Shown here piece after piece: positions 7,291-14,224 of a stretch of 16,899 bases of DNA (positions are counted from its first letter, which is position 1; the number at the start of each line of letters is the position of its first letter). This DNA comes from JAGOBX01 sp017999075 [NCBI: Candidatus Babelota bacterium] (GTDB lineage Bacteria > JAGOBX01). A program made the position numbers and the translations under genes. The stretch is from NCBI GenBank assembly GCA_017999075.1, contig JAGOBX010000018.1, forward strand, positions 1-16,899. The letters are read 5' to 3'. The notes under the pieces are model-generated. The model was not told the DNA's origin, made no database searches, and saw nothing but the letters and a program-made list of their open reading frames with translations.

Positions 7291-8298
7291 ATGCAAACAT
7301 CAAACGGTGAAATTATAATATATCAGAATCAGGACGGCGATATAAGAATTGATGTCCGGCTGGAAGAAGAAACTGTCTGGCTGACGCAGGCAGATATGGC
7401 GTTATTGTTTAATAAAGGCAGGACAACTATTACTGAACATATAAAAAATATATTTCAGGAAGGTGAACTTAACGAAAATTCAGTATGTCGGAAATTCCGA
7501 CATACTGCCGAAGACGGGAAATCATACGATACAAATTTCTATAACCTTGATGTAATTATTTCGGTTGGATATCGCGTAAAATCTCAACAGGGCACACAGT
7601 TTCGCATTTGGGCAACTCAACGATTGAGAGAATATATTGTTAAAGGGTTTGCGTTGAATGACGATAGATTCAAAAGTGGGAGTTCAATGAATTATTTTAA
7701 TGAACTGCAGGAACGCCTCCGCCTTATTCGTGTTTCTGAAAGGTTTTTCTATCAGAAAATTAAAGATATTTATGCTACAAGTATTGACTATGACCAGAAA
7801 GACGAAAAAACAATCGAATTTTTCAAAATAGTCCAAAATAAACTGCTTTGGGCGATCAGCGAACAAACAGCAGCGGAACTGGTTTATCGCAGGGCTGACG
7901 CTTCTTTACCGCTTGTTGGTATGCAATCTTATGATAAAAAGACATCAGATAAAATCAGAAAAAGCGATGTAATAATTGCAAAAAATTATTTAAATGAAGA
8001 TGAAATAAAACTTTTGGGACTACTTGTTGAACAATATCTTGCATTTGCCGAGACAATGGCGCAGCAGCATAAACCAATGTATATGTCTGACTGGATTCAG
8101 AAATTAGACGAAATTCTAAAACTGAACGGCAGAGAACTATTAACGCACGCCGGCAATATCAGCCACGAAATGGCATTGCAAAAATCCGGCAAGGAATTCG
8201 AGAAATTTCAGGAAATACAAAAATCAATCAGCAGAGAACAAAGTTTAAAAGAAATTGAGGAAGATATCAAACATTTAAAACAAAATAAAAACAAATGA
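7291..8298 (+). CDS. rhuM: RhuM family protein (virulence protein RhuM-like)
   Basis: 335 residues, full length for the RhuM family (COG3943). The family is named after a Salmonella pathogenicity-island gene and is frequent in restriction and defence islands; its biochemical function is not settled. The typical features are all present: the N-terminal block GEIIIYQNQDGDIRIDVRL, the predicted DNA-binding segment ETVWLTQADMALLF...TTITEHIKNIF (about 27-55), the block SVCRKFRHTAEDGKSYDTNF (64-83), and NLDVIISVGYRVKSQQGTQFRIWA (85-108). The C-terminal half is helical and ends in a Lys/Glu-rich tail. ATG 7291 has AAGGAA upstream. Its stop overlaps the next start by 4 bp (ATGA), so the two are translationally coupled. 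A perfect inverted repeat lies inside the coding sequence (7481..7507). Confidence 0.93.
   Translation: MQTSNGEIIIYQNQDGDIRIDVRLEEETVWLTQADMALLFNKGRTTITEHIKNIFQEGELNENSVCRKFRHTAEDGKSYDTNFYNLDVIISVGYRVKSQQGTQFRIWATQRLREYIVKGFALNDDRFKSGSSMNYFNELQERLRLIRVSERFFYQKIKDIYATSIDYDQKDEKTIEFFKIVQNKLLWAISEQTAAELVYRRADASLPLVGMQSYDKKTSDKIRKSDVIIAKNYLNEDEIKLLGLLVEQYLAFAETMAQQHKPMYMSDWIQKLDEILKLNGRELLTHAGNISHEMALQKSGKEFEKFQEIQKSISREQSLKEIEEDIKHLKQNKNK
7481..7507. repeat. Perfect 27-bp inverted repeat inside the rhuM-like gene
   Basis: 13-bp arms, CAGTATGTCGGAA and TTCCGACATACTG, are perfectly complementary around a single central A (7494). The DNA encodes the family-conserved SVCRKFRHT stretch. Arms this long with a 1-bp spacer are not expected by chance in 17 kb. 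It could be a binding site for a dimeric protein (possibly RhuM itself), a recombination site, or a by-product of codon choice in a conserved peptide. Confidence 0.9.
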
Positions 8299-9089
8299 TA
8301 AAATCAAACGAGATTTTCAATAATTGTTTGCTTTGTGACCAATGTCTAAAAAATAAATTACTTGCGCTGGAACCGGAAAAATATTATTTACCAACTCCAT
8401 GGCAGGGCGAAATCAGCGAGAAAGTCAGCATATTGTTTTTAAGTATCAATCCATCGCCGACAGTTTGCAGTAACGCAAATCTATCTTTGATTGAACAAGC
8501 GGAAAAAGGATATTCAATAAAATATGAGGATTTTATAAAACTTGAGGAATCTGGGAAAAATAAAATTTCCGAACTGATTTATTCAACGCTTGCAAATGCA
8601 GAAAACCGTAAGAGATTAGAGCAATCATTGGAAAAACGGAAATCTATTTGGACTATTACCAAAAAAGTTGCCGCAAGTTTAATGAAAATTGATGTTTCAA
8701 ACATTCGCGAATATTCAGATTATATTTTATCAGAAGTAATTCACTGCCAAACACAAACAGTCAATGAATTAGGCGAATCATTTTCAGAAATAGCGAATAT
8801 ATGTTTTAGAACCCATACGATGCAGATTATAAAAATGCTTATGAGTTTAGAATGGATAGTAATTTCAGGAAAACCAGCGCAAAATTTTATTCTTTCAAAA
8901 AATATTATAAAACTTTTAAGTGAAGAATTTAAGATTGGCGAACAAATTTTTGAAGATAAAATATTTTTAAACAAAACAATATTTTATATTAAAATAACTG
9001 ATAAAATTAAATTACTGTTTATTCCGTTTATGGGAAACGGACAATGGAAAAGCGAATATTATAATATTTTAAATAATTCACAAATATAG
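8295..9089 (+). CDS. Uracil-DNA glycosylase superfamily-like protein with Fe-S-type cysteines (divergent)
   Basis: 264 residues. N-terminal cysteines C11-x2-C14-x2-C17 and a second pair, C151 (SEVIHCQTQ) and C170 (NICFRTH), separated by 18 residues, match the four-cysteine layout of Fe-S uracil-DNA glycosylases (families 4/5). The stretch from YILSEVIHC to LEWIVISGKPAQNFIL follows the family pattern of a cysteine strand, a P/E helix, a second cysteine helix, then a 'vi.lG..A...l' strand. Motif 1 reads ILFLSINPSPT (S50-I-N52-P53), closer to the GINPG of MUG/TDG enzymes than to GEAPG. I see no clear HPS-type second motif; the C-terminal strand ends FIPFMGNGQW. It may bind or excise modified bases, or only bind DNA. 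It overlaps rhuM by 4 bp, so the two are probably made together. Confidence 0.65.
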   Translation: MIKSNEIFNNCLLCDQCLKNKLLALEPEKYYLPTPWQGEISEKVSILFLSINPSPTVCSNANLSLIEQAEKGYSIKYEDFIKLEESGKNKISELIYSTLANAENRKRLEQSLEKRKSIWTITKKVAASLMKIDVSNIREYSDYILSEVIHCQTQTVNELGESFSEIANICFRTHTMQIIKMLMSLEWIVISGKPAQNFILSKNIIKLLSEEFKIGEQIFEDKIFLNKTIFYIKITDKIKLLFIPFMGNGQWKSEYYNILNNSQI

Positions 9090-9139
9090 CAGAATTCACC
9101 CCACTTCAAAAAAAAGAACTAATTATAAAAACAAATAAT

Positions 9140-9157
9140 GTTTTGGGAAAACTTTTT
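9140..9157 (+). terminator. Weak terminator-like hairpin after the rhuM operon
   Basis: GTTTT-GGG-AAAAC followed directly by TTTTT, 50 bp after the glycosylase-like stop. The stem is only 5 bp and mostly A/T, so this is a weak candidate. No stronger one is seen before the tRNA. Confidence 0.25.
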
Positions 9158-9210
9158 ATTATCGCGATTTCTGCCGTTATGTAAAAAAAAATGTAAAACA
9201 CATTATTGGC

Positions 9211-9243
9211 TTGTGTCGTATTTGTGTCGTATTTGTGCCGTAA
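9211..9243. repeat. Three 11-bp tandem repeats near the tRNA-Leu 3' end
   Basis: TTGTGTCGTAT occurs twice in direct succession (9211-9221, 9222-9232), followed by TTGTGCCGTAA (9233-9243). They lie 115 bp beyond the 3' end of the tRNA gene on the island side. Such repeats are typical of protein-binding clusters such as integrase arm or excisionase sites. No integrase gene is in the window to confirm this. Confidence 0.8.
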
Positions 9244-9244
9244 C

Positions 9245-9274
9245 TACCGGGAAATACAGTGAAATACCGGGAAA
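9245..9274. repeat. Three 10-bp tandem repeats (TACCGGGAAA type)
   Basis: TACCGGGAAA (9245-9254), TACAGTGAAA (9255-9264), TACCGGGAAA (9265-9274). The first and third units are identical. The 10-bp period places each unit on the same DNA face. It follows the 11-bp array directly, so the two together form a compact block of repeats of about 64 bp. Confidence 0.8.
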
Positions 9275-9311
9275 AACAAACTATTATTTTTCAGCGCGGC
9301 GTTAGCAGAAA

Positions 9312-9340
9312 ATCAATATTTTATTCGCAAACATATTGAT
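9312..9340 (-). terminator. Inverted repeat downstream of tRNA-Leu, possible terminator
   Basis: On the - strand, ATCAATAT and ATATTGAT (8-bp arms, 13-nt loop) are followed by TTTTC, 18 bp beyond the tRNA 3' end. The stem is A/T-rich with a short T run, so it is a plausible but weak tRNA terminator. Confidence 0.3.
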
Positions 9341-9357
9341 AATAAAAGACTTATGTA

Positions 9358-9444
9358 TGGTGCCGAAGGTCGGACTCGAACCGACATGGACCGAAGCCCG
9401 CTGGATTTTGAGTCCAGTGCGTCTACCAGTTTCACCACTCCGGC
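9358..9444 (-). tRNA. tRNA-Leu (anticodon CAA), CCA encoded
   Basis: 87-nt cloverleaf on the - strand, starting GCCGGAG at 9444. Acceptor GCCGGAG pairs with CTTCGGC, with one G-T. The D-arm region is TGGTGAAACTGGTAGACGCA. The anticodon arm is CTGGA-CTCAAAA-TCCAG, giving anticodon CAA, which reads TTG (Leu). The class II variable arm GGGC-TTCG-GTCC and T-arm GTCGG-TTCGAGT-CCGAC are intact, followed by discriminator A and encoded CCA. Its 3' end faces the island, the usual polarity for tRNA-targeted integration. A spurious short open frame runs across it on the + strand. Confidence 0.97.
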
Positions 9445-9546
9445 ATATATATTTTAATTATAAAAATAATACTGAATCTAATCTTAGAGAAATCAATATT
9501 TATAATTATGAATTTGAATTTAACTATAAAAAAATAACTGAAAGCT

Positions 9547-9575
9547 ATATTATTAAAAAAAAAGAATTTTGTCAA
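9547..9575 (-). promoter_or_regulatory. Putative sigma70-type promoter for tRNA-Leu
   Basis: On the - strand, TTGACA (9575-9570), a 17-bp spacer, then TAATAT (9552-9547). It would leave a leader of about 95 nt before the mature tRNA, which is long, so the real promoter may be nearer. It is the only full -35 match seen upstream of the tRNA. Confidence 0.4.
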
Positions 9576-9620
9576 GTATTTTTTGAAATTCTAAAATTAA
9601 AAAATTAAAATTTATTTAAT

Positions 9621-9649
9621 TTGACTTTTTTAAGTAATAAAATTATCAT
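9621..9649 (+). promoter_or_regulatory. Strong sigma70-type promoter for the HD-GYP/glycosyltransferase pair
   Basis: TTGACT (9621-9626), an exact 17-bp spacer, then TATCAT (9644-9649). Each box is 5/6 to consensus. Transcription would start near 9656, some 20 to 40 nt before the candidate start codons at 9677 (GTG) and 9695 (ATG). Confidence 0.65.
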
Positions 9650-9676
9650 TTTAACGTATACTTATATAAATATAAT

Positions 9677-10933
9677 GTGACATCAATCCAAACTATGAAA
9701 AATATAATTAAAAAAACTGTTATGCTTGAACGTCTGCTCGAAATAAGTGCAGCAGTTGCTAATTTTAAAGATTTGGATATTCTACTTGAAAAAATATTAT
9801 CTCAAGCACGAGAAATAGCTAATGCTGATGCCGGTTCAATCTATATAAAAGAAAAAAATATGCTTCATTTCAGAGTTACTCAAAATGATACTTTAAGTAA
9901 ACTTTTGCCTCAAGGTAAAAAACTTCAATATTCATATTTTTCTATGGAAATAGATAATTCGACGATTTCAGGATATGTTGCAAACACAGGAGAAATATTA
10001 AATATAAAAGATGTGTATAAGCTTGGAAAAAATGTTCCTTATAGTTTTGGCAAAAAATACGATGAGAAAACAAATTACAGGACAAAGTCAATGCTTACGA
10101 TTCCGTTAAAGACAAATATAGGCCAGATTGTAGGTGTTTTACAAATTATTAATGCAAAAGACAAAAGCGGTAATTGCATACCATTTTCGAAATCATTGAT
10201 TCCTGTTATGGAATATTTTGCCAATAGTGCAACTATATCTGTTGAACGAGCTAAGATGACAAGAGAAATAATTTTGCGTATGATAAAGATGGCAGAACTC
10301 CGTGATCCTAAAGAAACAGGAGCACACGTTAACAGAGTCGGAGCTTATGCGGTTGAAATTTATGAAAAATGGGCGCTAAAAAGAAAAATAGATTTAAGTG
10401 AAATTGAACGTAACCGTGATATTTTAAGGATTGCGGCTATGCTTCATGATGTAGGGAAAGTGGGAATATCAGATATTATTTTAAAAAAAGAATCCAAGTT
10501 TACGCCTGAAGAGTATGATATTATGAAAAAACATACTATTTTAGGAGCAAAACTGTTTGGTGAATTGAGTTCTGAAATAGATATAGCTGCTTGTGAAATA
10601 GCCTTAAATCATCATGAACGCTGGGATGGGAAAGGATATCCGGGCTACATTGACAGACTTATGGAAGGAGATATTCAAGAATGTAATAATATTGATGACA
10701 GTATTCGTGAAGGGAAAAAAGAAAAAGAAATTCCTTTGTTTGCGCGTATTGTATCTATAGCTGATGTTTTTGATGCATTAGCTTCTCCGAGATCATATAA
10801 ACAGTCTTGGAGCGAGGAAGAAATCATTAGAGCAATAAAAAATGGTTCCGGAACCCAGTTTGATCCTGAACTTGTAGATTGTTTTTTTGAAACATACGAC
10901 ACTATTAAAACTGTTCAGAAAAGATATGTTTAA
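9677..10933 (+). CDS. GAF domain / HD-GYP domain protein (probable cyclic-di-GMP phosphodiesterase)
   Basis: 418 residues from GTG. A GAF sensor domain (about 20-192) precedes an HD-GYP domain (about 200-410) that should hydrolyse cyclic di-GMP. Conserved HD-GYP residues are visible: GAHVNR (216-220), HDVGKVGI with H257-D258, H286 in KKHT, HH at 312-313, GYP at 320-322, ARIVSIADVFDAL with D364, and GTQFDPELV. The segment between GYP and EIPLFARI is about 28 residues instead of roughly 8-10; this is an insertion in the substrate-side loop. No transmembrane segment, so cytosolic. The start is uncertain: neither GTG 9677 nor ATG 9695 has a Shine-Dalgarno. Its end overlaps the glycosyltransferase by 8 bp, so c-di-GMP turnover may be linked to polysaccharide or glycolipid synthesis. 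Confidence 0.93.
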   Translation: MTSIQTMKNIIKKTVMLERLLEISAAVANFKDLDILLEKILSQAREIANADAGSIYIKEKNMLHFRVTQNDTLSKLLPQGKKLQYSYFSMEIDNSTISGYVANTGEILNIKDVYKLGKNVPYSFGKKYDEKTNYRTKSMLTIPLKTNIGQIVGVLQIINAKDKSGNCIPFSKSLIPVMEYFANSATISVERAKMTREIILRMIKMAELRDPKETGAHVNRVGAYAVEIYEKWALKRKIDLSEIERNRDILRIAAMLHDVGKVGISDIILKKESKFTPEEYDIMKKHTILGAKLFGELSSEIDIAACEIALNHHERWDGKGYPGYIDRLMEGDIQECNNIDDSIREGKKEKEIPLFARIVSIADVFDALASPRSYKQSWSEEEIIRAIKNGSGTQFDPELVDCFFETYDTIKTVQKRYV

Positions 10934-12071
10934 GATATCGGTAATCTGTCCTGGATTTGGGGTTATTCCCAGAGGAATAGAAACTGTAGTTAAAGAAGTA
11001 TTTTTCGGATTAGCGGAAAATGATAAAAATTATAAAATAGATATATATTGCGGCGCTGAAAAAAAAATTGAAAACACTCCGGAAAATATTACATTAAAAA
11101 AATTTAAAATATCTGAATTTAATTCTAAAATTTCAAAATTTTATTCTAAAATTGCGAAAAAATACAGATTTCCCGCTTCAGAACCTTTTGATTATAATTT
11201 TTTAATTTTTTCATTAAAAATTATTCCTGAATTATTCAATAATGAATATGATATTATATTCAATAACGGCGGAATATTTTCAGCTTATGTGTGCGGATTA
11301 TACAGAAAATTTTACAAGAAACCGTATATACATTCAGGTCACGCCGGAATAAATAGTTTGGAACGTTATCTTGGAAAACTTTATCCGGATGTATATATAG
11401 CTTCTACAGAACCTGCCAAATTATGGATTGAATCAGAAGTTAAGGGAATTAAATGTGAAGTTATTCCTAATGGAATAAATCCGAAAATATTTTTTCCGGC
11501 AAAGTCTGATGAAAATAAACTCGGGTTGAAAATAAAAATGAAAAGGCCAGTATATTTATTTACAGGCGCATTGACCAGACAGAAACAGCCTGATAAAGTT
11601 TTAAGAGCTTTTATTCAGAATAATGCAGGTAGTCTAATAATTATCGGAAATGGAGAATTGAAAGAGGAAATATTGAATATATCCAAAGAACATAATCTTG
11701 GACCTGAGGGTTTTTTATATATAGAAAATGTTGATTATGAGAAATTGCCTGAATATTTTAATTTTTGTGATTATTTTGTTATGCCGTCAATAAATGAAAC
11801 TTTCGGAATAGTATATCTAATGGCTTTAGCCTGCAACAAACCTGTCATATCAGATGATAAACCTCAACAAAGATGGATGATAAAAAATGCAGGTATTTAT
11901 TGCGATGCTGAAAATTATGATTCGATAAAATCAGCAATGAACCAAATTTGTAAAGAAAATTTTTTTGAAATACCTGTAGGAATATCAGCAGGGTTTCATT
12001 GGAAAAATATAATAAAATCTTATGAAGAATTAATTGTGAGAACTGTAATACAGAACCAACGTGAATATTAA
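10926..12071 (+). CDS. GT4-family glycosyltransferase
   Basis: 381 residues; transfers a sugar from a nucleotide donor to a glycan, lipid or protein acceptor. It has the two-domain GT-B layout: an N-terminal ISVICPGFGVIPRGIETVV with the glycine-rich loop, the linker CEVIPNGIN (178-185), GALTRQKQPDKVLRAF (214-229) and a donor-site loop PSINETFGIVYLMALACNKPVI. In GT4 enzymes that loop is an EX7E motif. Here E291 is present, but the second Glu position is M299, an unusual loss. I chose ATG 10926 because family members start just before the ISVICPG strand; an upstream in-frame ATG (10887) lies deep inside the HD-GYP gene. It overlaps that gene by 8 bp, so it is likely cotranscribed and coupled. 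The acceptor is unknown. Confidence 0.92.
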   Translation: MFKISVICPGFGVIPRGIETVVKEVFFGLAENDKNYKIDIYCGAEKKIENTPENITLKKFKISEFNSKISKFYSKIAKKYRFPASEPFDYNFLIFSLKIIPELFNNEYDIIFNNGGIFSAYVCGLYRKFYKKPYIHSGHAGINSLERYLGKLYPDVYIASTEPAKLWIESEVKGIKCEVIPNGINPKIFFPAKSDENKLGLKIKMKRPVYLFTGALTRQKQPDKVLRAFIQNNAGSLIIIGNGELKEEILNISKEHNLGPEGFLYIENVDYEKLPEYFNFCDYFVMPSINETFGIVYLMALACNKPVISDDKPQQRWMIKNAGIYCDAENYDSIKSAMNQICKENFFEIPVGISAGFHWKNIIKSYEELIVRTVIQNQREY

Positions 12072-12110
12072 ACCGATTTGATTCTGTTTAATGCTAATGG
12101 TAATGTTTTC

Positions 12111-12130
12111 AAATGGCAGTACTGCCATTT
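12111..12130. terminator. Perfect 20-bp palindrome between convergent genes, possible bidirectional terminator
   Basis: AAATGGCAGT followed by its exact reverse complement ACTGCCATTT. It lies 39 bp after the glycosyltransferase stop and 75 bp beyond the stop of the opposing flavoprotein gene. The A/T flanks give a short U tract on either strand, as in bidirectional terminators. With no separate loop, the RNA hairpin would close on the central few bases; an alternative is a protein-binding palindrome. Confidence 0.5.
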
Positions 12131-12158
12131 TCACCAAATCTATTTTGTAAAAAAATAT

Positions 12159-12196
12159 ACAAATATATTTTTGAAACAGTTCACAAATATATTTTT
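12159..12196. repeat. Pair of 14-bp direct repeats in the convergent gap
   Basis: ACAAATATATTTTT occurs at 12159-12172 and 12183-12196. The short A/T-rich composition makes chance or slippage likely. No function is seen. Confidence 0.6.
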
Positions 12197-12205
12197 AATT
12201 TTTTT

Positions 12206-13519
12206 TTATGATTTTAACAACGAATTAGTATAAGTTCTTGCTGCAAGAAAAGCTGTTGAAAATGCCGCCTGTAAATTATAACCGCCGCAGTCACCGTCAA
12301 TATCAATAATTTCTCCTGTAAAATAAAGGTTGCGAATAATTTTTGATTCCATGGTTTTATTATTTATTTCATTCAGGGAAACACCTCCGGCAGTAACCAT
12401 AGCATTTTTAATTTCAGAATAACAGGATATATTAACAGCATATTCAGTTAAATTGTTTATCAGTTCGTTTTTTTTAAACTTATCAATATTACCGCATATA
12501 GAATTTTCAGGAATTTTTGATACATTCAAAATCAATTCGGTAAATCTTGAAGTTAAATCAAATTGTTTTAAAAATTTTTTTACTGATTCCCGGGAATTAT
12601 CATGAAATAATTGCGAAATATAATTTTTTAAATTCATTGATTTTTGATTTTTTTTTATAAAACAAATTTTTAAGAAGTCGCCAGGATTTACATATCGAGA
12701 CATATTTAGTATTACAGGGCCGGATAAACCTTTATGGGTTACAAGCAGTTCTCCTGATAATGTAATACATTTTTTATTATTTCGAAATAAAGAAATTTCT
12801 GAATCATTAAATGAAGTTCCAGGTATAGAATTTATAGGATTATTAAAAATAATCAATTGAGATAATGCCGGTTTTGGAGGAACTATTGTATGACCAAAAG
12901 ATAAGGCGAAATTATATCCATCGCCTGACGAACCTGTTTCAGGGAAAGAAGTTCCTCCAGTTGAAATTACAAGATGTTTTGAAAAATATGATTCATTTGA
13001 ATTTACGGTGATTTTAAAATAACTGTTTGAATACGAAAAATTATCGGGTAAAATATTAGTTTTGTCTGTATCTGGATAACAACATTCGATTTTTACAACT
13101 TTTGAGTTGTATTTTATAGAAATATATTTTTTTTTAATTTCATTAATTAATATGTTTAATACATCCTGAGATTTATATGTTGCCGGAAAATAATTTCCTT
13201 CGCTGTCAGCTATTATGTTTAATCCGCGTTTTTTGAAAAAACTGATTAAGTCAGAATTGAAAAAATTATGAAACGCTGGTTTGAGGAAATTTCCGTTCAA
13301 CCCGTATTTTTTTGTGAATTCTTCAATAGTTCCGGCATGGGTTATATTACATTTCCCTGCGCCTGATAATAAAAGTTTTTTTGCAGGCGCCTCATTTTTT
13401 TCCAAAATCAGAATATTATTTTTTTTTGAATCCAAGTTAATTGAAGCGAACAATCCTGAAGGACCTGCGCCTATTATTATCATATCGTACAATTCAATAT
13501 ATTTTGGCAACAGTTCCAT
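12206..13519 (-). CDS. HI0933/YhiN (BaiN-like) family NAD(P)/FAD-dependent oxidoreductase
   Basis: 437 residues. FAD-binding Rossmann motif GAGPSG (17-22) is followed by the family signature KKLLLSGAGKCNITHAG, the middle motif STGGTSFPETGSSGDGY, and the C-terminal FAD motif YFTGEIIDIDGDCGGYNLQAAFS. All are conserved, so flavin binding is nearly certain; substrates are unknown for most of the family. The family includes BaiN, implicated in bile-acid dehydroxylation, which does not predict the substrate here. It lies 12 nt after the dehydrogenase, so probably in the same transcript. No Shine-Dalgarno is seen. ATG 13519 is used; M13 at 13483 is possible. A possible terminator lies in the convergent gap. 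Confidence 0.94.
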   Translation of the reverse strand: MELLPKYIELYDMIIIGAGPSGLFASINLDSKKNNILILEKNEAPAKKLLLSGAGKCNITHAGTIEEFTKKYGLNGNFLKPAFHNFFNSDLISFFKKRGLNIIADSEGNYFPATYKSQDVLNILINEIKKKYISIKYNSKVVKIECCYPDTDKTNILPDNFSYSNSYFKITVNSNESYFSKHLVISTGGTSFPETGSSGDGYNFALSFGHTIVPPKPALSQLIIFNNPINSIPGTSFNDSEISLFRNNKKCITLSGELLVTHKGLSGPVILNMSRYVNPGDFLKICFIKKNQKSMNLKNYISQLFHDNSRESVKKFLKQFDLTSRFTELILNVSKIPENSICGNIDKFKKNELINNLTEYAVNISCYSEIKNAMVTAGGVSLNEINNKTMESKIIRNLYFTGEIIDIDGDCGGYNLQAAFSTAFLAARTYTNSLLKS

Positions 13520-13531
13520 AATCTGATTTTT

Positions 13532-14224
13532 TTATAAATCGCCGGCCGCATTATTTATAAAAATGTCTTCGATGCAGGTATCATCAGGCAGATCAATAAT
13601 ATCCATAACGATTTTGGAGATTGTAGAAGGTTTTATAAAATTTTTTTTTCGGGAAACCGGCAAATAATCATAGAACGGAGTATCTACAGAACCTGGTTTT
13701 ACACTGAATACCCTGATTTTTTTTTCTCTGAGTTCATTTCTTAAACTTGAAGTAAATCCTTCAACTGCAAATTTGCTTGCGCAGTATAAAGACCATTTTG
13801 AAAATCCTTTAAATCCTGCGATAGAAGATATGTTGCATATAATTCCTGTCCCTTTTGTTATTAGCGGATAAAACGATTTAGTAACAAAAATCAGTCCTTT
13901 AACATTTACATCAAAAATAGAATAATAATCGGATTCTGTTATTTTGCTGATTTTTTTTTCAAACCCTGTTCCAGCGCAATTAATCAGAACATCAATATTT
14001 TTGATATTAAGTTTTTTGATAATCCAATTTTTAGCTGATTCTATTTGTTTTAAATCTGATATATCGGTGTTTTTAGCAAAATAATTTTTTGTATTTTTAA
14101 GATTTGATTGTTCGGCTGTTCTTGAAAGATTTATTAAAATATAATTTTTTAACAATGCGGATTTTGCTATAGATAATCCGATCCCTGAACTGCCGCCTGT
14201 TATCAGTATTATTTTGTTTTTCAT
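13532..14224 (-). CDS. Short-chain dehydrogenase/reductase (classical SDR, probably NADPH)
   Basis: 230 residues, a complete classical SDR. Cofactor motif T9-GGSSG-I-G16, NCAG at 82-85, structural N107, catalytic S134 and YCASK with Y147 and K151. R35 after the second strand (NLSRT) suggests NADPH. The C-terminus IEDIFINNAAGDL is typical of small SDRs. The start ATG overlaps the alpha-oxoamine synthase stop by 4 bp, so the two are coupled. Next to such a synthase, a likely job is reduction of a 3-keto-amine product, as 3-ketosphinganine reductase does in sphingolipid synthesis. That substrate is inference; SDR sequences alone rarely reveal it. Confidence 0.93.
   Translation of the reverse strand: MKNKIILITGGSSGIGLSIAKSALLKNYILINLSRTAEQSNLKNTKNYFAKNTDISDLKQIESAKNWIIKKLNIKNIDVLINCAGTGFEKKISKITESDYYSIFDVNVKGLIFVTKSFYPLITKGTGIICNISSIAGFKGFSKWSLYCASKFAVEGFTSSLRNELREKKIRVFSVKPGSVDTPFYDYLPVSRKKNFIKPSTISKIVMDIIDLPDDTCIEDIFINNAAGDL

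Noticed and set aside
9090-9357. An integrase remnant in the gap before the tRNA
   Set aside because: I found no frame with recognisable tyrosine-recombinase motifs. Only short repeats and weak hairpins are visible.
9336-9608. 90-residue + strand open frame containing VPKVGLEPTWTEARWILSPVRLP
   Set aside because: It is the antisense translation of tRNA-Leu, a well-known spurious protein, and the rest is A/T-rich non-coding sequence.
10887-10925. Upstream ATG for the glycosyltransferase
   Set aside because: It would add 13 residues lying inside the HD-GYP gene and unlike family N-termini. ATG 10926 fits the first beta strand.
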